A DNA stretch of 64,000 bases, taken from NCBI RefSeq assembly GCF_003797765.1, contig NZ_RKMB01000006.1, positions 124,001 to 188,000 of the forward strand, read 5' to 3'. Within the stretch, counting starts at the first letter, position 1; every line of letters starts with the position of its first letter. Shown one piece after another: positions 37,675 through 45,277 of the stretch. The position numbers and the translations under genes are program-made. The stretch is from Ramlibacter sp. WS9 (GTDB lineage Bacteria > Pseudomonadota > Gammaproteobacteria > Burkholderiales > Burkholderiaceae_C). The notes under the pieces were generated by a model. That model worked only from the letters and a program-made list of their open reading frames with translations, did not search any database and was not told the origin of the DNA.

Positions 37675-37708
37675 GCACGCACGCCAACTACAAGACGGAC
37701 ACAACAAA

Positions 37709-39238
37709 ATGCAAATGCAAGACTTCGCTCCCGTGATGTTCGCGGGACTCGTCGTGGTGATGCTGGTCGGCTTCCCGGTGGCGTTCTCGCTGGCGGCACT
37801 GGGCCTGGGCAGCGCCTTCTACGCCATCCACATGGGCTGGTTCCCGGTGGCCTTCATGGGCAACCTGCCCATCTCCATCTTCTCGATCCTCAACAACGAG
37901 CTGCTGCTGGCCATCCCGTTCTTCACCTTCATGGGGACCATCCTCGAGAAGTGCGGCCTGGCCGAAGACATGCTCGACTCCATGGGCCAGCTGTTCGGGC
38001 CCATCAAGGGCGGCCTGGGCTACTCGGTCATCATCGTGGGCTTCATCCTCGGCGCCATCACCGGCACCGTGGCCGGCCAGGTGATCGCGATGGCGCTGAT
38101 CTCGCTGCCGGTGATGATGCGCTACAACTACAACATGCGCTACGCCACCGGCGTGCTGGCCGCTTCGGGCACCATCACGCAGCTGGTGCCACCGTCGCTG
38201 GTGCTGGTGGTGCTGGCCGACCAGCTGGGCAAGCCGGTGGGCGACATGTACAAGGGCGCCTGGGGCCCCTCCATCCTGCAGATCCTGCTGTTCGCCGCTT
38301 TCACGTTCGCCATCGCAACGTTCAAGCCGCACTACGTGCCCGGCGTCCCCAAGGAAGCGCGCACCTTGAACGGCTGGGCGCTCTGGAAGAAGGCACTGCG
38401 CGGCATCGTGCCTTCGGCGTTGCTGATCTTCGTGGTGCTGGGTTCCATGGGTGGCCTGCCGCTGCAAAAAAGCGCCATCGCCACGCCGACGGAAGCCGGC
38501 GCCATGGGCGCCATGGGCGCCCTGCTGCTGGCCGCGATGAACCGCCGCCTGAGCTGGTCGCTGACCTGGCAGGCCATGCACGGCACCATGCGCCTGACGG
38601 CCATGGTGGTGTTCATCCTGATCGGCTCGCGCGTGTTCAGCCAGGTGTTCCAGGGCGTGGACGGCTCGGTGTGGGTCGAGCACCTGCTCACCGGCCTGCC
38701 GGGCGGCCAGGTCGGCTTCCTGATCGTCGTGAACATCTTCGTCTTCTTCCTGGCGTTCTTCCTCGACTTCTTCGAGATCGCCTTCATCGTGGTGCCCATG
38801 CTCGCGCCTGTGGCGGCCAAGCTGGGCATCGACCTGGTGTGGTTCGGCGTGATCCTGTGCGTGAACCTGCAGACCAGCTTCATGCACCCGCCGTTCGGCT
38901 TCGCGCTGTTCTACCTGCGCGGCATCGCGGACACGCTGTACAAGGAAAAGCGCATTCCCAAACCGGTGCTGTCGAACGACATCTATATGGGCGCGATCCC
39001 GTGGGTGATCCTGCAGCTGATTCTGGTGGCGGTGGTGATCTTCATCCCGCAAACCGTGACGGTGTTCCTCGACAAGGAAATCATCGTCGACGTCGACAAG
39101 GTCAAGATCGAGATTCCGGTGGAGGCACCGGCCGTGCCCGCCTCCGGCGCTGCCGAGGCAGACCCGCTCAAGCCCGCCGAACCCGGCGCGGCCGAAGCCG
39201 ACGAGCAGAAGAAGATCGACGACCTTTTCAAGAAATAA
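37709..39238 (+). CDS. TRAP transporter large permease DctM, long form (orphan set)
   Basis: A 509-residue DctM-family permease, longer than the 436-residue copies at the start of the window. NNELLLAIPFFTFMGTILEKCGLAEDMLDSMG-type sequence is typical of the mannitol/chloroaromatic-like TRAP group. The last 60 residues form a hydrophilic tail rich in Glu, Ala, Pro and Lys that is not part of the transport core. It follows dctQ in one operon and is directly followed by a small gene at 39239. Confidence 0.93.
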   Translation: MQMQDFAPVMFAGLVVVMLVGFPVAFSLAALGLGSAFYAIHMGWFPVAFMGNLPISIFSILNNELLLAIPFFTFMGTILEKCGLAEDMLDSMGQLFGPIKGGLGYSVIIVGFILGAITGTVAGQVIAMALISLPVMMRYNYNMRYATGVLAASGTITQLVPPSLVLVVLADQLGKPVGDMYKGAWGPSILQILLFAAFTFAIATFKPHYVPGVPKEARTLNGWALWKKALRGIVPSALLIFVVLGSMGGLPLQKSAIATPTEAGAMGAMGALLLAAMNRRLSWSLTWQAMHGTMRLTAMVVFILIGSRVFSQVFQGVDGSVWVEHLLTGLPGGQVGFLIVVNIFVFFLAFFLDFFEIAFIVVPMLAPVAAKLGIDLVWFGVILCVNLQTSFMHPPFGFALFYLRGIADTLYKEKRIPKPVLSNDIYMGAIPWVILQLILVAVVIFIPQTVTVFLDKEIIVDVDKVKIEIPVEAPAVPASGAAEADPLKPAEPGAAEADEQKKIDDLFKK

Positions 39239-39739
39239 GTGAACGAAGCGATCCAACCCTTCGGGCCGCCCCCGTTCCGGTTCGCGCCGACGGTCGACCC
39301 GATGCGGGTGCGGGCCTTCTCGCTGCCGTTTCGCCTGCTGGCCACGGTGATGGTCTTCGGCATCGAGCTGTGGATGTATCTGTTGTGGCAAGCCGGGCAG
39401 CTCTCGCCGGCCGGCATGTCGGCGGCAGCCGCCCTGGGCTGGCCCCTGGCAGCGCTCGCCGTGATGCTCTACACCTGGTGGCACATCGTCACCAGCCGCA
39501 CCACCCTCACAGCCAAGACCTTGCACCAGAGCTGGATCTGGGACAAGAAGATGGAACTGGGCGAGCTGGCCTACGGCAAGTTGATCCGCGTGCGCGGCTT
39601 CGACTGGCTGATCGCGCCGCGGTTGTATGTGCGCACCCTGCTGGGCAAGTTCGCGGTGTTCTATGCGGCCGACGCAGCGATGCTGGCGGAGTTCGAGCGG
39701 ATGATCGTGGAACTGAAAGAGTTTCGGGGATTTAAGTAG
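39239..39739 (+). CDS. Conserved hypothetical protein with two membrane helices
   Basis: A 166-residue protein with a GTG start immediately after the dctM stop codon, so it is part of the TRAP operon. Two hydrophobic segments lie at about residues 31-50 and 60-80. The remaining cytoplasmic part contains HQSWIWDKKMELGELAYGKLIRVRG, which may be a small PH-like or membrane-associated domain. I do not recognise a family with known function. Confidence 0.7.
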   Translation: MNEAIQPFGPPPFRFAPTVDPMRVRAFSLPFRLLATVMVFGIELWMYLLWQAGQLSPAGMSAAAALGWPLAALAVMLYTWWHIVTSRTTLTAKTLHQSWIWDKKMELGELAYGKLIRVRGFDWLIAPRLYVRTLLGKFAVFYAADAAMLAEFERMIVELKEFRGFK

Positions 39740-39788
39740 GGCGTGGTGTGGGGCCGGCGTTGGTGCCCGCTGTTCTGCGCAGGCTGTC

Positions 39789-39809
39789 ATGCCGGACTCG
39801 ATCCGGCAT
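39789..39809. repeat. REP-like palindrome
   Basis: ATGCCGGA (39789-39796), CTCGA, TCCGGCAT (39802-39809): a perfect 8-bp stem within the sequence TGTCATGCCGGA..TCCGGCATCCAT. A copy in the opposite orientation lies at 51694-51714. Confidence 0.7.
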
Positions 39810-39963
39810 CCATCTCAGCGCGCCAACGTTCAGGCCAATCGACAGTATCCACGGCGCGCCCCGCAGTGACGCGGACCAGTCGAACCGTGCACGGTTTGCC
39901 AGCCGAATACCAACAAGATTCATTAGTCCGCTCGCCCCCTCCCTGATATAAATCAGGTACTTA

Positions 39964-39986
39964 GAACAAAAAGCGGGGAGCCGCTT
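39964..39986 (-). terminator. Terminator-like stem, minus strand
   Basis: AAGCGG (39971-39976) pairs with CCGCTT (39981-39986) around a 4-base loop. On the minus strand it is followed by a short T-rich run. No minus-strand gene ends here, so it may be a relic. Confidence 0.35.
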
Positions 39987-40033
39987 CAATGAATATTCGG
40001 CAGCTATATCGCAGGGCTGCGGTATACATTGCG

Positions 40034-40675
40034 TTAGATGGCTTAGGGAGATCAAATGGCAACGAAACCAAAGCAGCAGGCCTTCTTTGTGGTTGGTCAC
40101 TCCAACTGGGGGAAGTCAAGGACCTTGAAGGCGGTGACAGGCAACAGTGTCTACGTGCGTCACATGTCGATAGGTGGGCGTGGTTTCGCGATTCGTCGTC
40201 GGTCGAACGACGATATCGACACCGCGCCATGGGCCGCACGCATCGCCGCGCTCCAGAGCGCGGGGCATGCGCACCTCTTGCTAGCGCTTTGCCCGACTGC
40301 CCCCGCTGCGCCAGTGCTCCGTCGCCTTGCGCGTGCCTACGACCTCTACTTCTGGGTGATGAAGGATAAATTTCGCGGCACAGGTCAGATCTCTCCCGCC
40401 GAGCTCGCATTCCTTCGAGGCTTCGGGAAGGTCAGCGTGTTCAGCGGGCAACATCAGGCTCCTGTGCGAGCACGCGCACTCACGAACTTCATCGTGGCGA
40501 ACCCCTGAATGCGGACAGTGCCATCTAACGAGTCGCTCGACGCAGTCACACAACGAGAAGCTGCGCCGAGTGAGTTGATGAAAAGGTCGCACTTCCCATC
40601 GTGGCACTTCGTTGCCGTAAACCGCAACTCTCACGACGCGCGGCTCGCTCGGGACGGGGAAGTCCCTTTCATTCG
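40034..40675 (+). mobile_element. Integron-type gene cassette 1
   Basis: The segment starts with TTAGATGGC after a G at 40033 (core GTTAGAT, fitting GTTRRRY) and ends at the G of GTTAGAC (40675). Its 3' attC-like site begins GCCATCTAAC (40520-40529), a perfect 10-bp complement of the cassette's own first bases GTTAGATGGC. That is what a circularised cassette requires. It carries one plus-strand gene in cassette orientation. No integrase is in the window. Confidence 0.6.
40056..40508 (+). CDS. Small P-loop NTPase-like protein, unknown function
   Basis: A 150-residue protein with a Walker A motif GHSNWGKS at residues 14-21 close to the N-terminus (AFFVVGHSNWGKSRTLKAV). A later hydrophobic strand (HAHLLLALCP) could carry a Walker B-like role but has no clear acidic end. 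No known family is recognised. The gene starts 22 bp into cassette 1 after GGGAG, and its base composition is less GC-rich than the flanking chromosome. The neighbouring cassette encodes a defence-like protein, so a defence role is possible but unproven. Confidence 0.65.
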   Translation: MATKPKQQAFFVVGHSNWGKSRTLKAVTGNSVYVRHMSIGGRGFAIRRRSNDDIDTAPWAARIAALQSAGHAHLLLALCPTAPAAPVLRRLARAYDLYFWVMKDKFRGTGQISPAELAFLRGFGKVSVFSGQHQAPVRARALTNFIVANP

Positions 40676-40681
40676 TTAGAC
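40523..40681 (+). repeat. attC-like site of cassette 1
   Basis: Left core ATCTAAC (40523-40529) fits RYYYAAC and right core GTTAGAC (40675-40681) fits GTTRRRY; TCTAACGA and TCGTTAGA are exact complements. An inner pair CAACGA / TCGTTG adds to the fold. At 159 bp it is longer than most attC sites. Confidence 0.55.
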
Positions 40682-40708
40682 AGCACAGCAAGCACCTTTG
40701 GACGGCAC

Positions 40709-42313
40709 ATGGCGACAAAATACCTCCAACACTTCCCAAAGCCGCTTCTGGACGACCTGGTTGCGGGACGTTGGCTACCGATCATTGGTGCCGGATTCTC
40801 GAAGAACGCTGTACTGCCAGATGGCAAGCAGATGCCACTTTGGGCCGACTTGGGCACTGGACTGGCAGCAGAGCTCGGCGACTACTCGCCAACAGGAGCG
40901 CTCGATGCAATATCTGCATTCGAGCACGAGTTCGGAAGGCCCAAACTAATCGAGCGCTTGTCCGAGGCGCTGCTGATATCCGAGTCGAGGCCTGGCAACG
41001 CTCACCAAGCCTTCTGCTCGGTACCCTTTGACCTCGTATGCACCACAAACTTCGATTTCCTGCTTGAGCGCCAGTACGAGAGCATCCCAAGGAATTGCAC
41101 TCCGCTTGTAGACGAAGAGCAACTTTCGATAAACGTCCGGGACTCGGGAGTGTCGCTACTGAAGCTGCACGGCGACCTGCGTCATCCAGCCAGGTTGATC
41201 GCGACAGAAACTGACTACGATCGATTTCTCGACAAGTACCCGATGCTCGCGACCTACTTGGCCAATCTACTAATCACAAGAACGGCAGTGCTGGTCGGGT
41301 ACAGCCTTGACGATCCAGATTTTCGTCAAGTTTGGCAAGTTGTCGGGGAACGTCTCGGCAGGTCCCGACGAATGGCATACGCAATCGCCGTTGGCTCCAA
41401 ACCAACTGACGTCTCTAGGTTTGATCGGCGGGGCGTCAAGATCATCAACCTACCGTTGGGTAAATCTAAGTACGGCGAAGTCTTGGCCGACGCGTTTGGA
41501 GAACTTCGCGACTATTGGCAAGCTGCTGTCATTCCGTCGAGCCAAGTCAAGGAGGAGCAATCGCTCCGTGAACTGTCTTTGCCGGTAGACGCACAGACGC
41601 GCCTTTGCTTTGTTGCGGTTCCACTTTCGTTGCACTCGTTCTATCGCGAGCGAGTGTTTCCGCTTGTGAGGCAACATGGATTCGTCCCAGTTACAGCTGA
41701 CGACGTTGTAACTCCCGGCGACACGATACTGCCAAAGGTTGACGCTCTAATCGGCAGGGCTCTCCTAATGATTGTCGATGCGTCATCGGAGTTCACGCTC
41801 GCTGAGTTTCGGTTCGGCATCCGAAGGCTGCCGGCCGGAAGGATCTTGCTGATTGGGCAGCAAGGCACGCGACTCCCCAGTGACCTTGCCGGTTACCTAT
41901 ACATTCAAAGACCTGATGTAAATCTGGAGGACCCTGACACCTTCCTTGAGGCAGTTCACGAGTGGCTCAGAACTGCTGCAGAGGAGCTTCGCCCAACGCT
42001 ACTTGCAGAACCTTCTCGGCTACTTGCCGCAGGAGAGAATCGCGCGGCAGTCATCTCGGCAATTTCGCTTTTGGAAAGCGTGCTCAGAAGACGCGTTGAC
42101 ATGCCTGCCGTATCGTCACCTAGAGCTGTCACACTGCGTGATCTACTGCTTCATGCCGAGAAGCAGGGGCTCCTGCGAGACACGCCGATTAAAGTGGTTC
42201 AAGACTGGCTGCGAGTTCGCAACGAAGTTGTGCATGGCTTAAAGAACGTTCCGAAGGCCAAGGCAGACCAGATCGTTAGTGGAGTGGAGGCTATTGCGCA
42301 GGCAAACTTCTAA
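40709..42313 (+). CDS. SIR2-like / TIR- or deoxyribosyltransferase-like / HEPN-like multidomain protein (candidate anti-phage effector)
   Basis: A 534-residue protein in cassette 2. Residues 1-270 are SIR2-like: GAGFS at 27-31, TTNFD at 112-116 (Asn114), KLHGD with His154, and GYSLDD at 197-202, so the NADase-type residues are intact. Residues 299-420 resemble the TIR-like/nucleoside-deoxyribosyltransferase fold: FVAVPLS, ALLMIVDASSEFTLAEF with candidate catalytic Glu366. The C-terminus has Arg504-NEVV-His509, a HEPN-type RxxxxH motif. SIR2 and TIR-like NADases and HEPN RNases are all common effectors in abortive defence. I know no named system with this order. The start is the ATG at 40709; the frame extends upstream through the attC. 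Confidence 0.8.
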   Translation: MATKYLQHFPKPLLDDLVAGRWLPIIGAGFSKNAVLPDGKQMPLWADLGTGLAAELGDYSPTGALDAISAFEHEFGRPKLIERLSEALLISESRPGNAHQAFCSVPFDLVCTTNFDFLLERQYESIPRNCTPLVDEEQLSINVRDSGVSLLKLHGDLRHPARLIATETDYDRFLDKYPMLATYLANLLITRTAVLVGYSLDDPDFRQVWQVVGERLGRSRRMAYAIAVGSKPTDVSRFDRRGVKIINLPLGKSKYGEVLADAFGELRDYWQAAVIPSSQVKEEQSLRELSLPVDAQTRLCFVAVPLSLHSFYRERVFPLVRQHGFVPVTADDVVTPGDTILPKVDALIGRALLMIVDASSEFTLAEFRFGIRRLPAGRILLIGQQGTRLPSDLAGYLYIQRPDVNLEDPDTFLEAVHEWLRTAAEELRPTLLAEPSRLLAAGENRAAVISAISLLESVLRRRVDMPAVSSPRAVTLRDLLLHAEKQGLLRDTPIKVVQDWLRVRNEVVHGLKNVPKAKADQIVSGVEAIAQANF

Positions 42314-42472
42314 CGCGAATGCTGCCTGCCCGGCGCGCATAGTCGCCATGTGTTGGCTCGTCAGCCGCTTGTATCCTCGCCTGCAGCATGAGGCCAACAA
42401 GTCAATCGACACGGAAACACTACAGCAGGAGGCGGCTTCGCCGCAGTGGCTTCAGCGTCGTTTGACTACGTC
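42308..42472 (+). repeat. Degenerate attC-like end of cassette 2
   Basis: TTCTAACG at 42308-42315, overlapping the stop codon, matches the left core except for its first base and is complementary to the cassette-2 start TTAGA. A possible right core CGTTTGAC near 42460-42470 has one mismatch. The right boundary is uncertain. Confidence 0.3.
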
Positions 42473-42706
42473 TGCCTCTCCGATGGCAGGGCGACAAATT
42501 GGGAAAGAGAGCATTGGCAACATGTTCGTAAGCCTCCGGCCGGACCGAGCGGGGTTGGAGGATCTACTCGGTCGTTTACACCATCCGTGATCCAAACCGT
42601 AGCGAAGCGGCGGCGCGCGGGCTACCGCACCAAGGGCCTCGCGCGGCCCGAACATGTGCGGCTGGTGCGCGAGACACTGGCGCAGATTGCCGGGCGTTCT
42701 CGTGAG
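42314..42706. other. Gene-free region with a possible coding remnant
   Basis: It holds the degenerate attC-like site and a GGCGGC-TTC-GCCGC hairpin near 42431. At 42598-42705 a plus-strand frame reading AGYRTKGLARPEHVRLVRET has strongly GC-biased third positions, as in real genes here. It has no start and is cut by the convergent peroxidase gene, so it may be the tail of a lost gene. Confidence 0.35.
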
Positions 42707-44152
42707 CTACGCCTGCGGCAATCCGGCCAGATAAGTCAGCCCGCTGATGCTGGGGAAGAAAACGTACACGCCGCCACGCGTGGTCACGGTGCGGCCAAAA
42801 CCGGTCAGCGTGGTGTTGGCGGTGCCGTTCTTTCCCAGGCCCGGCAGCGTGAAGGAACTGCTCGCCGGATCGTTCACGCCGAGAAACACGTCCTGGCCGC
42901 TGATGTTGAAGACCGCGTTGCCGTCGTTCGATCCGCCCGGACCGGTGGCCGATTTCACAAAGCTGGACACCAGGTTCCACTGGCTGGACAGGAATTCGAA
43001 CTGGTTCTGCACGCTGGCGTTGATGAAATACCCCACCAGGCCGCGCGTGGCGCCTGCGTCTGGCAGCCGCGGGTCGTAGGGCGGGCCGTAGGGCATGGCG
43101 CGGCGCACGATGCGATGGTGCGTGCTGTCGGTGCCCACGACGGCTTCATCGCGCGGATTGTTGCGCCGGATGTGCGAGCCCACGGGGCATTTCAGGCCCA
43201 GCGTGTCGTCGGTTGGCGCCTGGCCGGTCACATAGTTGAAGTTGTTCAGCTCGGACGTCGGCAGCACCGGGCCCTGCGTGGTCGGCGCCAGTTCCAGCGG
43301 GTTGCCGTTGCGCCAGCGTCCACAGATCTTGGCGGCCAGCATTTCGCTGCTCATGCCGGCTTTCGTCGAATAGGATTCCAGCAAGGCCTCGAACCCCGCA
43401 ACGTCCTGTTCGAGAATGCGGAACGCCGCGTAGCTGCTGTTGGTGGACAGCTGTGCCGGCGTCACGCTGTAGGTGCCGCCGCTTTCGTTGGCGTACCCCA
43501 GCAGAAACTCTCCGGTCAATACTGCCGGTTGATCGTCAGAGGGCTGCTTGGTGGCCGGCGCGCCGATGATGTTGGGCTGCGCAATGCTGTCGCGGTAGCC
43601 AAAGTGAACCATGTTGTCGGGCAGCGCGGTGGCATCCTGCGTCGACAACTCGGTGACGGCGCCGGTGAAGGCGGCGCGCAGCTGGGCGGACACGGATTCA
43701 AGCACGTCCAGCGAATCGGTCACCCACACGCTGAGCAGCATGTGCACTTGCCCGCCGTTGTTCAGGCCGCCCACCCAGTTTGCCGGTGCGCTGCTGCCCA
43801 CATCGCCAACGTTGTTGGCCACCTTGAGGTTGGTGGCACCCAACTGGAACGACCCATCGAAACTGAGGAGGTCGGTGGCGCTGACCCCCATGGCCGCCAG
43901 GCCCGGGCAGGTGAAGCTCAAGTTCAGGAAGCACGCGGGCTTGGTCGGGGGGCGCTGCGCCGTGGTCACCTTGGGCAGGCCATTGCTGCCGCTGACCAGC
44001 GCCTGTATCAGCTGCCCCGTCGCCGCGGCGTTGTCAATGGTCAGAATGAAGTGGCGCGCAAAGTCGACCCGGTAGCCGCGCAGGATGGTGCCCTGCACAT
44101 CGCTGTGATCGATCGTGGGCGTGGGCAGCCCGGCCGCGGCTGGGGCGGCCAT
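42707..44152 (-). CDS. Dyp-type (dye-decolourising) heme peroxidase
   Basis: A 481-residue Dyp-type peroxidase without a signal peptide. The proximal heme histidine is His327 in CPVGSHIRRNNPRD, a very typical segment. The distal GxxDG motif reads Gly185-YR-Asp188-Ser189, keeping the catalytic aspartate but with serine in place of the last glycine. The length fits the longer C/D-type proteins. It overlaps the small gene upstream by an ATGA junction, so the two are translated together. It reduces peroxide while oxidising unknown substrates. Confidence 0.9.
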   Translation of the reverse strand: MAAPAAAGLPTPTIDHSDVQGTILRGYRVDFARHFILTIDNAAATGQLIQALVSGSNGLPKVTTAQRPPTKPACFLNLSFTCPGLAAMGVSATDLLSFDGSFQLGATNLKVANNVGDVGSSAPANWVGGLNNGGQVHMLLSVWVTDSLDVLESVSAQLRAAFTGAVTELSTQDATALPDNMVHFGYRDSIAQPNIIGAPATKQPSDDQPAVLTGEFLLGYANESGGTYSVTPAQLSTNSSYAAFRILEQDVAGFEALLESYSTKAGMSSEMLAAKICGRWRNGNPLELAPTTQGPVLPTSELNNFNYVTGQAPTDDTLGLKCPVGSHIRRNNPRDEAVVGTDSTHHRIVRRAMPYGPPYDPRLPDAGATRGLVGYFINASVQNQFEFLSSQWNLVSSFVKSATGPGGSNDGNAVFNISGQDVFLGVNDPASSSFTLPGLGKNGTANTTLTGFGRTVTTRGGVYVFFPSISGLTYLAGLPQA

Positions 44153-44616
44153 CAGGAAAACGCAGCCAGGATCAGTTGCACCGTCTGCGGGTACGCCGTG
44201 TACAGGGACTCATTGGGCTGGTGCTGCGACGCATCGTTGAGGGTGATGAACGCCTCGAACGCGGGCACATTGTTGGCCACGGGTGAAACCGCGGCGCCGC
44301 CCACCACAAAGCTCAGAAGCGTGTCGAACACCGCACCCAGCTGCGACACGAAGTCTCGAATGTAGGCGTCGAAGTCGCCGTCGTATTCGGTGATGACGGC
44401 CAGCACGAGGGTGCTAGACGGCTCGTTCAAGGCGAGCATGCTGGGTTGCAGGTTGGGCTTGGAGGTGTCGAGCAGCTGGAACCGCGCGAAGTGGACGGTG
44501 CCGATCGACTTGAGCGCCGCATCGATGGCGGGCTGGCTGCTCGCCAGGGCTTCGATGATGGCAAGCGGCTTGGTGTTGGCCAGCACGGGCATGTACAGGC
44601 TAAGGGGAGAAGTCAT
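44152..44616 (-). CDS. Hypothetical protein coupled to the Dyp-type peroxidase
   Basis: A 154-residue protein starting MTSPLSLYMPVLANTKPLAI and ending in VQLILAAFS. The pattern TVHFARFQLLD followed by LALNEPSS and ITEYDGDFDAYIRDFV suggests a ferredoxin-like alpha/beta barrel, the fold also used by Dyp peroxidase halves. There is no signal peptide or metal motif. Its stop overlaps the peroxidase start, so it is a likely partner or substrate-binding companion. Function is not known to me. Confidence 0.7.
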   Translation of the reverse strand: MTSPLSLYMPVLANTKPLAIIEALASSQPAIDAALKSIGTVHFARFQLLDTSKPNLQPSMLALNEPSSTLVLAVITEYDGDFDAYIRDFVSQLGAVFDTLLSFVVGGAAVSPVANNVPAFEAFITLNDASQHQPNESLYTAYPQTVQLILAAFS

Positions 44617-44720
44617 CAGGTTTCCTTGGTTGAAGTATCGACAGTCAGTGCATCGGGAGAACGCAGCAAGAATTTGCCGCACGGCCTGGGGCAGGCCGAA
44701 TACAGATTGGGATTGAGCGG
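44617..44720 (-). pseudogene. C-terminal remnant of a duplicate of the peroxidase companion gene
   Basis: Directly upstream of the companion gene, in its reading frame, the minus strand encodes SVFGLPQAVRQILAAFSR. This closely matches the C-terminus of the intact gene (SLYTAYPQTVQLILAAFS). It looks like the tail of a deleted tandem copy. DNA similarity is visible between about 44655-44715 and 44150-44220. Confidence 0.6.
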
Positions 44721-45277
44721 GTGCCGCGAGGCTCGCTGCCCATCGAGGTGACGAGCAGGTTCAACGTCGTGCACGGCAGCGCCGGCACGAACAAGCGAAG
44801 TGGCTTTGCCACAAGACCCCCCTGAAAACCATTGGGATGACGGAATTCGTCCCCCGAGGGCGTGAACTATGACCGAGGTTTGGTTTTTGCCGGGTTTCTT
44901 TTCCTGTGATGAATTGCCAAGAAACCAGAGCCGATTTGACTCAGAATCACCCTGACCTACGCCCCTGCCTGGGAGCTTGCCTCCTTTTAGTTGACACTCT
45001 GACCTAACGGAGAAGCTTCGTGATGCCATTCGATCGCACCGCGACTCCACGGGTCATGAGCTTTGCTGGCACCACCCGCAACTCTGGTCCGTATTGCCGG
45101 AGCAGACGATGACGCGTAGCCTCCCTCATTCGGCGATTCGGCATCGACGGTCGCTCACTGCAAAGTCCATCAACGGCTTGTTTTGCGTCGTGAACGACCC
45201 TAGACTCGGCAGGTCGCCGGCCAGTAAGCCCGGATTCCCTCAGCAGACCCCGCAGGTCACCGCGCAAGGAGACACCG
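44721..45277. other. Gene-free region between peroxidase locus and PAN-domain gene
   Basis: About 560 bp without a credible gene and less GC-rich than the average here. An 87-residue minus-strand frame (45004-45267) contains LRQYGPELRVVPAKLM, faintly like an IS110-type transposase, but is too weak to call. The last bases include AAGGAG, the ribosome-binding site of the next gene. Confidence 0.5.

Larger units (their letters stand above)
39740..40033. other. Intergenic region before the cassette pair
   Basis: It holds a REP-like palindrome (39789-39809), a perfect 14-bp palindrome AACCGTGCACGGTT (39883-39896), a small hairpin near 39943-39958 and a minus-strand terminator-like stem. No gene is recognised. 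The cassette-type junction GTTAGAT begins at 40033. Confidence 0.6.

Noticed and set aside
37688..39790. 700-residue minus-strand open frame
   Set aside because: Antisense to the dctM gene; strongly His/Gln/Asp-rich composition marks it as a shadow.
45004..45267. Minus-strand frame faintly like an IS110 transposase (LRQYGPELRVVPAKLM)
   Set aside because: Too short, no catalytic motif and no terminal repeats; similarity could be chance.
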